Positions 17,834-25,420 of a stretch of DNA of 37,227 nucleotides are shown here, piece after piece. The position numbers were made by a program, and so were the translations under genes. Source of the stretch: SAR324 cluster bacterium (GTDB taxonomy: Bacteria > SAR324 > XYD2-FULL-50-16); the NCBI GenBank assembly GCA_028280735.1, contig JANQLH010000452.1, forward strand, positions 1-37,227. The letters are read 5' to 3'. The first letter of the stretch is position 1. Each line of letters starts with the position of its first letter. Below the pieces are notes generated by a model that was not told where the DNA came from, made no database searches, and worked only from the letters and a program-made list of their open reading frames with translations.

Positions 17834-18429
17834 GTGATCTCTCCTTGTTTATAACATATCAAGGGATACATCTTTCCCAAATAGCGATACCTTTTCTGAC
17901 CGAGCACAAGCACCTGACGCCGCACAATATCGCCTCATATACTTGTAGCAAGGCATTTCCTTTATAAAGCAAGACTACTCGAATTTTATTTATGATAGGA
18001 GATCGATCCTATAGAGTTGATTTTTCCTAGTCAAGATTGACCTAAACCTGTCAATAGTTGCCGGGTTTAGGTCGACCTTACATCCGGTAGGATTTGATGG
18101 ATAGAAAAAACCAATGGTTGATACAGGAAAGGATTGTTTTAAACTACAGATCTCTAGCGAAAGACAAAAAATCCTTTTACTCTTACCGAGCGCTTTTGGA
18201 TAAATGTCCGTTATGCAATCCGCTTGGATTCTGATTGTTCGGGCCGCAAATCCGGATGAAAGTTGTTGGTCAATATTTCCAATAAAAAACAATAACGATC
18301 CTGGTAAAAGAATGAAAAAAAAGCTAAACAAGTGGTTCTAACCTGTTTCTAAACCTGATCGAAACGTGAAAAAACAAAAGGATTTGATTTCAATACACTT
18401 AATAGTTACAGCTTTCATCCTTTGAATTT
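17834..18429. other. 596-bp intergenic region, likely divergent promoters
   Basis: This region separates the small beta-barrel gene (minus) from the histidine kinase gene (plus). The 113-residue minus ORF inside it (17990-18331) has no ribosome-binding site or recognisable composition and I do not call it. The region contains a 10-bp perfect inverted repeat at 18039-18073 and a hairpin ATAGGA/TCCTAT near 17995-18012. No clear sigma-70 promoter was identified. Confidence 0.45.
18039..18073. repeat. Inverted repeat GACCTAAACC / GGTTTAGGTC
   Basis: The two 10-bp arms (18039-18048 and 18064-18073) are perfect inverted copies with a 15-bp spacer. There is no T tract on either side, so a regulator binding site or structured leader is more likely than a terminator. 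It lies in the divergent region between the beta-barrel and histidine kinase genes. Confidence 0.5.
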
Positions 18430-20511
18430 ATGAAAAATAAAGTCGGTTCCAAATTTTACTGGTTTATTGCCATTTCGGTTTGCTTATCAATTCTCATTTC
18501 ATCTATCACAATCGCCTTTTATCTGCTGAATCAATTTGAAAAAGAAGTTTTGCTGAAAGATGAACTTCATTTGAAGGGGTTGGTCGGTAACGTGGAGGGA
18601 TTTATTGATCGATCCTATTCATTGAACTACCAATTGTCGGTTAATCCCATAATTATTGATAATCTGCTTAACGCTCCGAAAGAATGGAGTAAACGTTTGC
18701 AGTCCTACATCAGTCAATATGAAGTGGGAAGAGGATTGAGTGACAACAGCGGGTTGCCTTTGTTCATTCAAATGCAGAAACAATATGATTTTGTAGAATT
18801 GTTTTTCCTGCAGGATATCCAGGGGAAGCAGACTGCCAGAAGTTTTGGTATCCCGGGTTTAAGAGACAAGCGCTGGTGGTTTCGTAAAATGATGACGGAT
18901 GAGCATCATTCTCCCTTTGTTTCAAAATCCTATTTTTCACTGACAGGTGATAAACCCGTTTCAAGTATATTTCACCCTGTTTTACACAACAATAAGCTCA
19001 TTGGCATACTTGGAACTGATATTAATTTCGATTTTCTGCAAACATTTGTCAGCAAACATATTTTTTCCAAAGACCTCTATGCCATGATTACGGATAATGA
19101 AGGTGTGGTGATAGCGCATCCAAACAAAGAGATGCTGCGAAAAATCTATAACCTGAAAAACATGTCGTTGGAAGTATTGGAATCAAAGGTATCTTACGAT
19201 GGTGTGCTGGATAACTCCGGCCATATGAAAACAAGCAAGAATCATCTTGATTGGGACCCGAAGATATCAGATATTGTCAAAAACGCGATTGAAGGAAAAA
19301 GCGGCTTTGAACAAGAGGTAATCCTCGATGAAAAACTGCATACCTTGTACTACCATCCTGTTGCCGTGGCCGGAAGTGAAAAAAACTTCACGGTAATTCT
19401 CGTGCGGGATCAATCTACCTTGATTTCCACAAAAATCAAGATAGTGTTTTTTGTCCTGGGTTTTACTGTTTGTACGATATTTATCCTGCTGTTCATGTTC
19501 CACTTCTTTTTCAAACGATTCATTCTAACTCCCCTTGGAACGCTGACGAGTTCAATTAAACAGGCGGATATTGATCAAACCTCTCCTGTAACCTTAAAAT
19601 CCAATGATGAATTTGAAACGTTGGCAGAAACCTTCAATGAATTACACAACAAGTTAAGAAAGGCTCGCTCCAACCTGGTGGATTTGAATGAAAAGCTGGA
19701 GGAGAAAGTCGAAATGCGGACCACCGAGCTAAGATTGATCAACGAAGAACTTGGAAAAGAGATTGATGAGCATAGAATCACTACGGAGAAGTTGAGGGAG
19801 GCACGTGATCAGGCTGAATCTGCCAGTCATGCAAAAAGCCAGTTTCTGGCCAATATCAGCCACGAGTTACGAACTCCCATGCATGGTATTCTGAGTTTTG
19901 TAACGCTTGGATTGAGCAAAATCGACACGCTCAAAAGGGGGAAAATCAAACAATTTTTGGGAGAGATCCATTCCAGTGCCCATCGACTGCTCAATTTGCT
20001 TAATGATTTGCTGGATTTATCCCGACTCGAGTCAGGCAAGGAAAAGTATATTTTTGAAGAACACCGTCTATCGCCCGTTGTCTCGAAAGCAATAGCTGAA
20101 ATGTCCGCTTTTCACAGGGACAAGAATATTGCTGTAACCTTTGAAGACCCAAATTTTGATGATCGAGCCCTTTTTGACGGAGCCAAGATAACGCAGGTCT
20201 TGCAAAATCTGATCTCCAACGCCATCAAGTTCAGCAACGAAGGAGGCAGGGTAAAACTGGAATTAACGGAATCCGATAAGAACATCATGGTTGCTGTTGC
20301 GGATAACGGTGTTGGTATTCCCGGCAATGAGTTGGAGTCGGTATTTGATAAATTCGTACAAAGCAGTAAAACTGCCACAGGTGCAGGTGGAACAGGCTTA
20401 GGACTCTCAATCTGTCAAAAGATCATCGGTGATCATCAAGGAAAAATTTGGGCCGAAATCAACCCGAAAGGAGGAACGATTTTAAAGTTTATGATCCCCA
20501 GAAGAATATAA
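18430..20511 (+). CDS. Membrane sensor histidine kinase (Cache-HAMP-HisKA-HATPase)
   Basis: The 693-residue protein has a first transmembrane helix (about residues 11-33), a large periplasmic domain to about residue 335 with dCache-like features (GILGTDINFDFLQTF, MITDNEGVVIAHPN), a second helix (about 337-360), HAMP, a coiled coil, HisKA with phospho-acceptor His478 in FLANISHELRTPMHGIL, and an HATPase domain. The N box (LQNLISNAIKFSNEGG), G1 (VADNGVGIPG) and G2 (GTGLGLSICQ) boxes look active. It lacks a receiver domain and no response regulator is adjacent, so it is an orphan. The HPt protein at 28373-28729 is a possible but unproven relay partner. The periplasmic ligand is not predictable. 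Confidence 0.93.
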   Translation: MKNKVGSKFYWFIAISVCLSILISSITIAFYLLNQFEKEVLLKDELHLKGLVGNVEGFIDRSYSLNYQLSVNPIIIDNLLNAPKEWSKRLQSYISQYEVGRGLSDNSGLPLFIQMQKQYDFVELFFLQDIQGKQTARSFGIPGLRDKRWWFRKMMTDEHHSPFVSKSYFSLTGDKPVSSIFHPVLHNNKLIGILGTDINFDFLQTFVSKHIFSKDLYAMITDNEGVVIAHPNKEMLRKIYNLKNMSLEVLESKVSYDGVLDNSGHMKTSKNHLDWDPKISDIVKNAIEGKSGFEQEVILDEKLHTLYYHPVAVAGSEKNFTVILVRDQSTLISTKIKIVFFVLGFTVCTIFILLFMFHFFFKRFILTPLGTLTSSIKQADIDQTSPVTLKSNDEFETLAETFNELHNKLRKARSNLVDLNEKLEEKVEMRTTELRLINEELGKEIDEHRITTEKLREARDQAESASHAKSQFLANISHELRTPMHGILSFVTLGLSKIDTLKRGKIKQFLGEIHSSAHRLLNLLNDLLDLSRLESGKEKYIFEEHRLSPVVSKAIAEMSAFHRDKNIAVTFEDPNFDDRALFDGAKITQVLQNLISNAIKFSNEGGRVKLELTESDKNIMVAVADNGVGIPGNELESVFDKFVQSSKTATGAGGTGLGLSICQKIIGDHQGKIWAEINPKGGTILKFMIPRRI

Positions 20512-20537
20512 ATTATTCCTCAGATGAGACTGGGTGG

Positions 20538-21512
20538 TTATGGATGGGCTTTAAAAAACTCCCAGATTTCTTTTGTCAGATTATAATTGAATAACGAGTC
20601 GTCCTGCGATAGCCGGCTTGTATGATATACGCCGGGCCAGCGGTGATTCCAGTTGGCAAGGGAGACTTTGACTACTTTTTTGTTTTTCGAACAGTCTTCC
20701 CAAGATTTTTTTTCGACGGCGTTTTCCCGTGTGTATCGGGTGTCACTGGTTTGCGAACATTGATTGGTATTAAGCCAGAATTCCACACTTTGTTTAAATG
20801 AGTAAAAGGTAAGCTCTCCATTTGATCCCTCTCTGGCCCCTCCTTCATAAGGAATGCTATCGTCAGCTGTGCCATGTGCCAGAAACACCGATACAGGATT
20901 TGGAGGAGGTTTTAGCTTCCATTCCGGTTTGATGTTCACATCGATAGCTCCGATCGTTGCGCTTACGACGGCAACAGACTTTGGATATTCGGGATACTCG
21001 GTGGCGAAACGGTGGACCAGCATACCACCGTTTGAAAAACCAACAAGGAAGATTCTTTCGCGATTGATGGGGAGGCTTTTTGAGGAGCTTTCAATGATCT
21101 GCTTGAGGTAACCGGTATCATCAATTTTGTTTTCAGCTGCATAAGCACAACAAAATCCGGCATTCCAATGCCTAAGGAATCCAAAGATTCCAACGCCGTT
21201 TGCGTATGAAACTATAAACCCTTCTCTGTCCGCCAACTCATTGAAACCGGAAATCTCGGAAAAAGCGGAGGCTGAACTGAATGCTCCATGAACGACTACA
21301 ACCAAAGGATAGGTCTTTTGCGGAGTAAAATTTGTTGGAACGTGAACTAAAAAATCCCGTTTAAAGCCCCTGAAAGTCATTTCCACAGTGCTTTGATAGG
21401 TACCTGGCAGTATTTTACCCGCCTGCGGAAGTGTTTGGACGCAACCTGTCAAGAACGTGATAATCGTGCCGATCAACAACAGAAACAGGTAGCGGAAAAA
21501 TAAGGTACGCAT
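20538..21512 (-). CDS. PHB depolymerase/LpqC-type esterase lipoprotein
   Basis: I place the start at the ATG at 21512, 13 codons inside the listed ORF, because a GGAGG site lies 7 bp upstream and the protein then opens directly with a lipoprotein signal ending ITFLTGC (Cys24). The 324-residue product is an alpha/beta hydrolase: nucleophile Ser160 in GFSNGG, acid in HGTADDSIPYEGG, and catalytic His290 in NWNHRWPG. The segments RHWNAGFCCAYAAENKIDDTGYL-like and the terminal WPG are characteristic of the LpqC/polyhydroxybutyrate depolymerase and feruloyl-esterase group. It probably acts on esters outside the inner membrane. The listed longer start would overlap the recombinase-like gene by 14 bp and bury the signal peptide. 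Confidence 0.85.
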   Translation of the reverse strand: MRTLFFRYLFLLLIGTIITFLTGCVQTLPQAGKILPGTYQSTVEMTFRGFKRDFLVHVPTNFTPQKTYPLVVVVHGAFSSASAFSEISGFNELADREGFIVSYANGVGIFGFLRHWNAGFCCAYAAENKIDDTGYLKQIIESSSKSLPINRERIFLVGFSNGGMLVHRFATEYPEYPKSVAVVSATIGAIDVNIKPEWKLKPPPNPVSVFLAHGTADDSIPYEGGAREGSNGELTFYSFKQSVEFWLNTNQCSQTSDTRYTRENAVEKKSWEDCSKNKKVVKVSLANWNHRWPGVYHTSRLSQDDSLFNYNLTKEIWEFFKAHP

Positions 21513-21537
21513 GATTATGCCTCCATGGATTGATGGC

Positions 21538-22446
21538 TTAATTCCTGGCAACCAGATTGGAAAGGGATTCCTGAATCTTATGTTTCTGATTCTTGAATCT
21601 TTTCAGCGAAACGGTATGTTTATGATCAGAAAATACCAGTAGCTCATGATCGGAAATGCCGAGTCGTTCGGCATGAGTCATTACTTCCTTGATGGATGCT
21701 TTCCTGATTTCTTCAGGTGTGACCTGAAGCCTGACCGATTCGCCAAGCTGTTTTACAATACGATAAATACTTGTTGAAGAAAGCCCCCGGCTCTTTTTTG
21801 CAGCAATATCAAGGTTTTCAAAGAGTGGTCCTTCATCTTTTCCGCGGTACTTAAGCCAGCTGTTCAATGCATTGACCGTTTTGATTGGGAGCAACTTAAC
21901 TTTGTTTGGAAGATCCTGGCCGAGTCTGATGGTGATTGTTTTGCGGGTTGCGTCATAGTCTTTTAAATCAAGATCGGCAATGATCTGCCTTTTTAAGGCC
22001 AGGTCAAATAAAAGACGAATAATCGCATAATCCCGGGTTGATTTTTTCTTGTTTTCCTGGGTTTTGGCTGTGTTCAACAACAGGATTATTTGTTCCTTGT
22101 TCAGACAAGTGATAGCAGGCTGATTGTCATTTTTTTCGTTGGGAATTGTCAGTTTCCAGTTCAACAAACCTTCATTGTTTGCCGCCTTGACCAGTGATCG
22201 GAGGGTAGAGAGCTTTCGATTGATTGAAGAAATACTTTGTCCACTTTCCAATAGTTCGGTTTTGTAGTGCAAAACGACAAGGTTTGCCTGACTTTCAGGT
22301 AATCCAAACAAGAGATCGAGTGTTTCCCGTGCGGATTCTTTCTTAAGGAACTCCTTAAAAAAATCCAGGTCTTTGCTATAAGCCAAAAGAGTACTTTCGC
22401 TTTTATTCGGGAAAAAGTGTTTAATGATATTCGTGGTGTTATTCAT
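21538..22446 (-). CDS. Tyrosine-recombinase-like protein lacking the catalytic tyrosine
   Basis: The 302-residue protein has the XerC/D layout: an N-terminal SAM-like core-binding domain (residues about 1-90, with STLLAYSKDLDFFKEFL and SSINRKLSTLRSLVKAA) and a catalytic-type domain from about 113 (RDYAIIRLLFDLALKRQI). Compared with XerD, the first Arg (GLRxSEL) becomes LALKRQI, with Lys152 at that place and an Arg next to it; HxxRH becomes EEIRKA, with Glu245 for His and Arg248 kept; His275 is kept; and the nucleophile Tyr becomes Phe284 in SLKRFKNQ. Strand cleavage is therefore not expected. A DNA-binding or regulatory role is inferred. Its promoter overlaps a long palindrome. Confidence 0.8.
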   Translation of the reverse strand: MNNTTNIIKHFFPNKSESTLLAYSKDLDFFKEFLKKESARETLDLLFGLPESQANLVVLHYKTELLESGQSISSINRKLSTLRSLVKAANNEGLLNWKLTIPNEKNDNQPAITCLNKEQIILLLNTAKTQENKKKSTRDYAIIRLLFDLALKRQIIADLDLKDYDATRKTITIRLGQDLPNKVKLLPIKTVNALNSWLKYRGKDEGPLFENLDIAAKKSRGLSSTSIYRIVKQLGESVRLQVTPEEIRKASIKEVMTHAERLGISDHELLVFSDHKHTVSLKRFKNQKHKIQESLSNLVARN

Positions 22447-22540
22447 AAAATGTTTTTAAGGATTGCATTTAACTATTTGTAAATAAAAGATCTACGTTGA
22501 ATTCCGGTAACACTTACGACTTAACATACTGAAACCTGGA

Positions 22541-22570
22541 GTGTATTCTAATTTTGAAATTATAATACAC
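22541..22570. repeat. 30-bp near-perfect palindrome
   Basis: The left half GTGTATTCTAATTTT and right half GAAATTATAATACAC are inverted copies with one non-pairing position on each side (C against T) and a 2-bp centre. It lies between the recombinase-like gene and the ACP-like gene and covers the -10 region of the minus-strand promoter. There is no T tract after it in either direction, so an operator is favoured over a terminator. Confidence 0.6.
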
Positions 22571-22589
22571 ACTTGGTGAGGGCTGTCAA
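22562..22589 (-). promoter_or_regulatory. Promoter of the recombinase-like gene
   Basis: On the minus strand a consensus TTGACA (22584-22589) is followed after 16 bp by TATTAT (22562-22567), with an overlapping TATAAT at 19 bp (22559-22564). Both -10 options lie inside the 30-bp palindrome. The implied leader to the start at 22446 is about 105 nt. Confidence 0.5.
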
Positions 22590-22743
22590 TAGCATTCTTT
22601 GATCAACAACCAATATTTATCGATGCTGGTTGATAGTATGCCAGCCGGGTTTTGATATTGTTTTCCGGCTCTGAACGTGGTAAAGCTGGAAGAGATGCAC
22701 CGTTGAGACGCAATCAACCTATTACGTGAATTTACGGACCGAT

Positions 22744-22992
22744 ATGAGAGAAGAAGATAGAGTTGTAATGCAGATAATCGCAGAGATAATGGAAGTTGAT
22801 GAGGCCGACATGTCTCCGGATTTGACCATGTACGACCTGGGAGCGGATGAACTGGATATGGTGGAGGTTACATTGGCGCTTGAACAGGCTATGGATATAG
22901 AGTTTCCTGATAGCCGTCTCCTTATCAATCCGGAAAAAGACTCCAGTTTTAAAGTCGCGGATGTAATCAGCATTGCAGCGGAATATTATTAA
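22744..22992 (+). CDS. Acyl-carrier-protein-like protein without the phosphopantetheine serine
   Basis: I prefer the ATG at 22744 (82 residues) because the first helix then aligns with ACP; the track uses a GTG six codons earlier. The four-helix ACP pattern is clear: EEDRVVMQIIAEIMEV, then YDLGADELDMVEVTLALEQ, IEFPDS and FKVADVISIAAEYY. In ACPs the motif is DSL with Ser36 carrying 4'-phosphopantetheine. Here codon 36 is GAA (Glu), giving DEL, so the protein cannot carry an acyl chain by the usual route. It might act as a structural or regulatory paralogue. No good ribosome-binding site is visible for either start. It ends 11 bp from the convergent HU gene. Confidence 0.8.
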   Translation: MREEDRVVMQIIAEIMEVDEADMSPDLTMYDLGADELDMVEVTLALEQAMDIEFPDSRLLINPEKDSSFKVADVISIAAEYY

Positions 22993-23003
22993 CAGAAACC
23001 CAT

Positions 23004-23321
23004 CTACTGGTTAATCCACTTGCTGATGCTTTTGATACTGTTCAGTGTTTCGGCAAGTTTTTTACCTGCTTTGAATTTTGCCACAAGTTTTCCCGGGATA
23101 ACCATTGACTCCCCGGTTTGAGGGTTAACGCCGGTTCTTGGCTGCCTGGGCTTTATGCTGAAAGTTCCAAACCCTGTCATTGTAAACTTCCTGCCTTTTG
23201 TCAATTCTTCGCTAATCGATTCAAAAGTCGCATCTAAAGCTTCACCGGCTTGCTTTTTCGACAAACCGACTTTTTCTGCGATTTTGGATACCAGTTCCTG
23301 TTTAGTTAAATTGTTTGTCAT
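23004..23321 (-). CDS. HU/IHF-family nucleoid DNA-binding protein
   Basis: The 105-residue protein has the HU fold: helical dimerisation part (LTKQELVSKIAEKVGLSKKQ), GFGTFSIKPRQPRTGVNPQT and the beta-arm with its conserved RxGxNPxTG, followed by IPGKLVAKFKAGKKLAE. It carries a C-terminal extension of about 15 residues (SIKSISKWINQ) beyond the usual 90-residue HU. HU bends DNA and shapes the nucleoid. The gene starts 31 bp after the biotin-carrier gene on the same strand with a ribosome-binding site (AGGAGAGTT), so it may be co-transcribed with the carboxylase operon, an unusual neighbour. HU versus IHF subunit cannot be separated by eye. Confidence 0.93.
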   Translation of the reverse strand: MTNNLTKQELVSKIAEKVGLSKKQAGEALDATFESISEELTKGRKFTMTGFGTFSIKPRQPRTGVNPQTGESMVIPGKLVAKFKAGKKLAETLNSIKSISKWINQ

Positions 23322-23352
23322 AACTCTCCTTGTTTGAAGGTTGAAATTTGCT

Positions 23353-23865
23353 CTACTCGATTTGCAAAATTAACTCGTCTTTGTATACGACCTGACCCGG
23401 GACCACATGTACGGCCTTGACCTTCCCCGGTTTGGGAGCAACAATTTCGTTCTCCATTTTCATCGACTCCAGGACTACTAATGGTTGATCTTTTTCAACC
23501 CTGTCTCCAACGTTCACTGAAATCGACAAAACCTGCCCGGGCAAGCTGGATTTAATGTCACCGTTAATGATTCGCCGACTTGGTTTTGCTTTTTGGGAAA
23601 CGGACTTGATTTTTTCTATTTCCACGTCAAAAGGCAGCCCGTTTAAATATATCTTTCTCGGAAACCCGTCCGCGTGTCTGGCAACTTCAACCGGAAAAAC
23701 CTCATTGTTGACCAACAAGGTCTTGATTCGGCCGTTTGAATGGTATTCTTTAATTTTTACATCAAAGCTTTTTCCATCCACATCGATTTTAAATTGATTT
23801 GAGAGATTATTAACCTTCTCTATTTCAATTGAATACGGTTTATCACTTTTTACGGTATATTTCAT
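23353..23865 (-). CDS. Biotin carboxyl carrier protein of an acyl-CoA carboxylase-type complex
   Basis: The 170-residue protein ends in a biotinyl domain with the biotin site VVLESMKMENEIVAP, Lys136 being the modified residue, and the hallmark PGKVKAVHVVPGQVV. The N-terminal 90 residues resemble the beta-strand-rich region preceding the carrier domain in propionyl-CoA carboxylase alpha chains and decarboxylase gamma subunits. It would swing carboxybiotin between the carboxylase and carboxyltransferase subunits. It follows the biotin carboxylase-like gene by 22 bp. Unlike its upstream partner, it keeps every residue needed for function. Confidence 0.92.
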   Translation of the reverse strand: MKYTVKSDKPYSIEIEKVNNLSNQFKIDVDGKSFDVKIKEYHSNGRIKTLLVNNEVFPVEVARHADGFPRKIYLNGLPFDVEIEKIKSVSQKAKPSRRIINGDIKSSLPGQVLSISVNVGDRVEKDQPLVVLESMKMENEIVAPKPGKVKAVHVVPGQVVYKDELILQIE

Positions 23866-23887
23866 CTATGTCTATTCATTGCAATAT

Positions 23888-25408
23888 TTAGAAACCATAG
23901 TCCTTTCTGCTAATCCAGCGGGCAGCAGAGTTCCATAGTTTTGAACGAATTGGTTCACCCTCGGGATCGGCGATGGGCGATTTTGCCGACTCACTGAAAA
24001 GCGAAAGTGCGGCAATCATTGCGGCTATTTCATGATCTTTTTCATTTTTTAAGCCATTCAGCAATGCGAGTCGATTCTGAGACTTGGTAATGTAAGAGAT
24101 GTTCATATTTCTTGATTTAAACAGGTCAGACTGGATAATTGCCCTGAGAAGAGGAAGGTTGGTTTTTATCCCGTCAATATAACAATTTTGCAGGGCGAAT
24201 CTCATTTTTTGAATGGCTGCTTTTCTGGTCGAATCACGCACGAGCAGTTTGGCAATCATGGGATCATAAAAAGTCGCTACATTATCCCCGCTAAAATAAT
24301 TGGACTGAATGTTAATGCCCTGTCCAAAGGGCAGGTAAAACCGGTCTATTGTTCCGGGGCACGGGGCAAAGTTATTGATCGGGTCTTCCGCGCAAATGGA
24401 TACACTGATAACGTGTCCGTTTCTGTTTAGGTTTTCCTGTCTGACTTTTAGCGGATCACCGGAAAAAATGCGGATTTGTTCTTTAAGCAGATCCACACCG
24501 GTTAATTGACTGGTCGCGGTATAAAAAGGTTGGATGTATCCGTTGATCTTAAGAAAATAGATTTCATCTCCGTCAACAAGGAATACAACAGACACGAATC
24601 CGGTGGCGTCCAACCTATTCACAACTTTTCTGATGATGGATTCTATTTTTTTTCTTTTTTCCTCATCTATAACCCTGGAAGGAGTTTCAACCAGAATCTT
24701 TTGAAACCGCCGCTGGACCGAGCACCATTGCTCAGGAAAGATAATAACGTTTTTATGATGATCTCGCAGAACAGGGAATTCAATATGATGAGCATTTTCG
24801 AAATACTTTTCCACAAACACTTCTCTTGAGTTCATGGAATATTTTTCACAGCGGGACAGCACATAGTTATAAGCTGATTTTAATTCCCTGGGATTATAGA
24901 CCAGCTTTAAACCTTTACCGCCATAACCATGAACGGCTTTTAGGAGCAAAGGATAGCCGATATCATCTGCTGCAACCTTTAATTCATTATAATCCTGACA
25001 TTTAGTAGAACCAGGCAGGATCGCCAATCCCAGTCGCCTTGCACGTTCCTTTACAAAAGGACGGTTAGCCAGATTCATTGCTCCTTCCAATTCCGGAGCG
25101 ATGGTGACGATGCCTTTTTGTCGTAGTTTTTTGGTAAATTCAGCATTCTGAGCGAGAAAGCCATAGCCTGAATGCACGGCATCCACTTTTAAAGAGGCGG
25201 CAAGTTCAACGATCTGATCAATATCCGCGTAAGCCCGCGATGAAACGGAGGATTTTAACTCATAGGATTCATCGGCATTGCGCACTCCGGCACTGTTTCT
25301 ATCTTCATCCTCGAAGATCGTGATAGCTTTGCCTCCAAGCTCTTGCACAGCCCGGACACAATTTGCCTGAATCAACCCGCGATTGGCGATTAATACTTTG
25401 GAAAACAT
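23888..25408 (-). CDS. Biotin carboxylase-like subunit, predicted catalytically inactive (ATP-grasp pseudoenzyme)
   Basis: The 506-residue protein aligns along the whole length with biotin carboxylase: N-domain (VLIANRGLIQANCVRA), ATP-grasp (YPLLLKAVHGYGGKGL), VEKYFENAHHIEFPVL, SVQRRFQK and the C-domain. Key residues are lost. With E. coli AccC numbering, Lys116 becomes Arg116, metal ligand Glu276 becomes Val, metal ligand Glu288 becomes Lys287, Arg292 becomes Tyr291, catalytic Glu296 becomes Phe295, and Arg338 becomes Ser337 (HVISVSICAEDP). Lys157, His208, Glu210 and Lys237 remain. The reading frame is intact, so this is not simple decay. It lies 12 bp after the carboxyltransferase gene. A structural or allosteric role in the complex is inferred. 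Confidence 0.85.
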   Translation of the reverse strand: MFSKVLIANRGLIQANCVRAVQELGGKAITIFEDEDRNSAGVRNADESYELKSSVSSRAYADIDQIVELAASLKVDAVHSGYGFLAQNAEFTKKLRQKGIVTIAPELEGAMNLANRPFVKERARRLGLAILPGSTKCQDYNELKVAADDIGYPLLLKAVHGYGGKGLKLVYNPRELKSAYNYVLSRCEKYSMNSREVFVEKYFENAHHIEFPVLRDHHKNVIIFPEQWCSVQRRFQKILVETPSRVIDEEKRKKIESIIRKVVNRLDATGFVSVVFLVDGDEIYFLKINGYIQPFYTATSQLTGVDLLKEQIRIFSGDPLKVRQENLNRNGHVISVSICAEDPINNFAPCPGTIDRFYLPFGQGINIQSNYFSGDNVATFYDPMIAKLLVRDSTRKAAIQKMRFALQNCYIDGIKTNLPLLRAIIQSDLFKSRNMNISYITKSQNRLALLNGLKNEKDHEIAAMIAALSLFSESAKSPIADPEGEPIRSKLWNSAARWISRKDYGF

Positions 25409-25420
25409 TTTATATCATTG

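Noticed and set aside
17990-18331. 113-residue minus-strand ORF upstream of the histidine kinase
   Set aside because: No ribosome-binding site, atypical composition, and it spans an inverted repeat in a likely regulatory region.
16959-22446. Integrative element between tRNA-Sec and the recombinase-like gene
   Set aside because: selC is a common integration site and a tyrosine-recombinase fold is nearby, but I find no duplicated tRNA 3' end, no phage or transfer genes between them, and the recombinase lacks its catalytic residues.
24506-24829. 107-residue plus-strand ORF opposite the biotin-carboxylase-like gene
   Set aside because: Antisense shadow of a full-length gene with clear homology on the other strand.
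23888-25408. Biotin-carboxylase-like gene as a decaying pseudogene
   Set aside because: The frame is open for 506 codons, gene spacing is tight, and losses are confined to active-site residues, which does not fit random decay.
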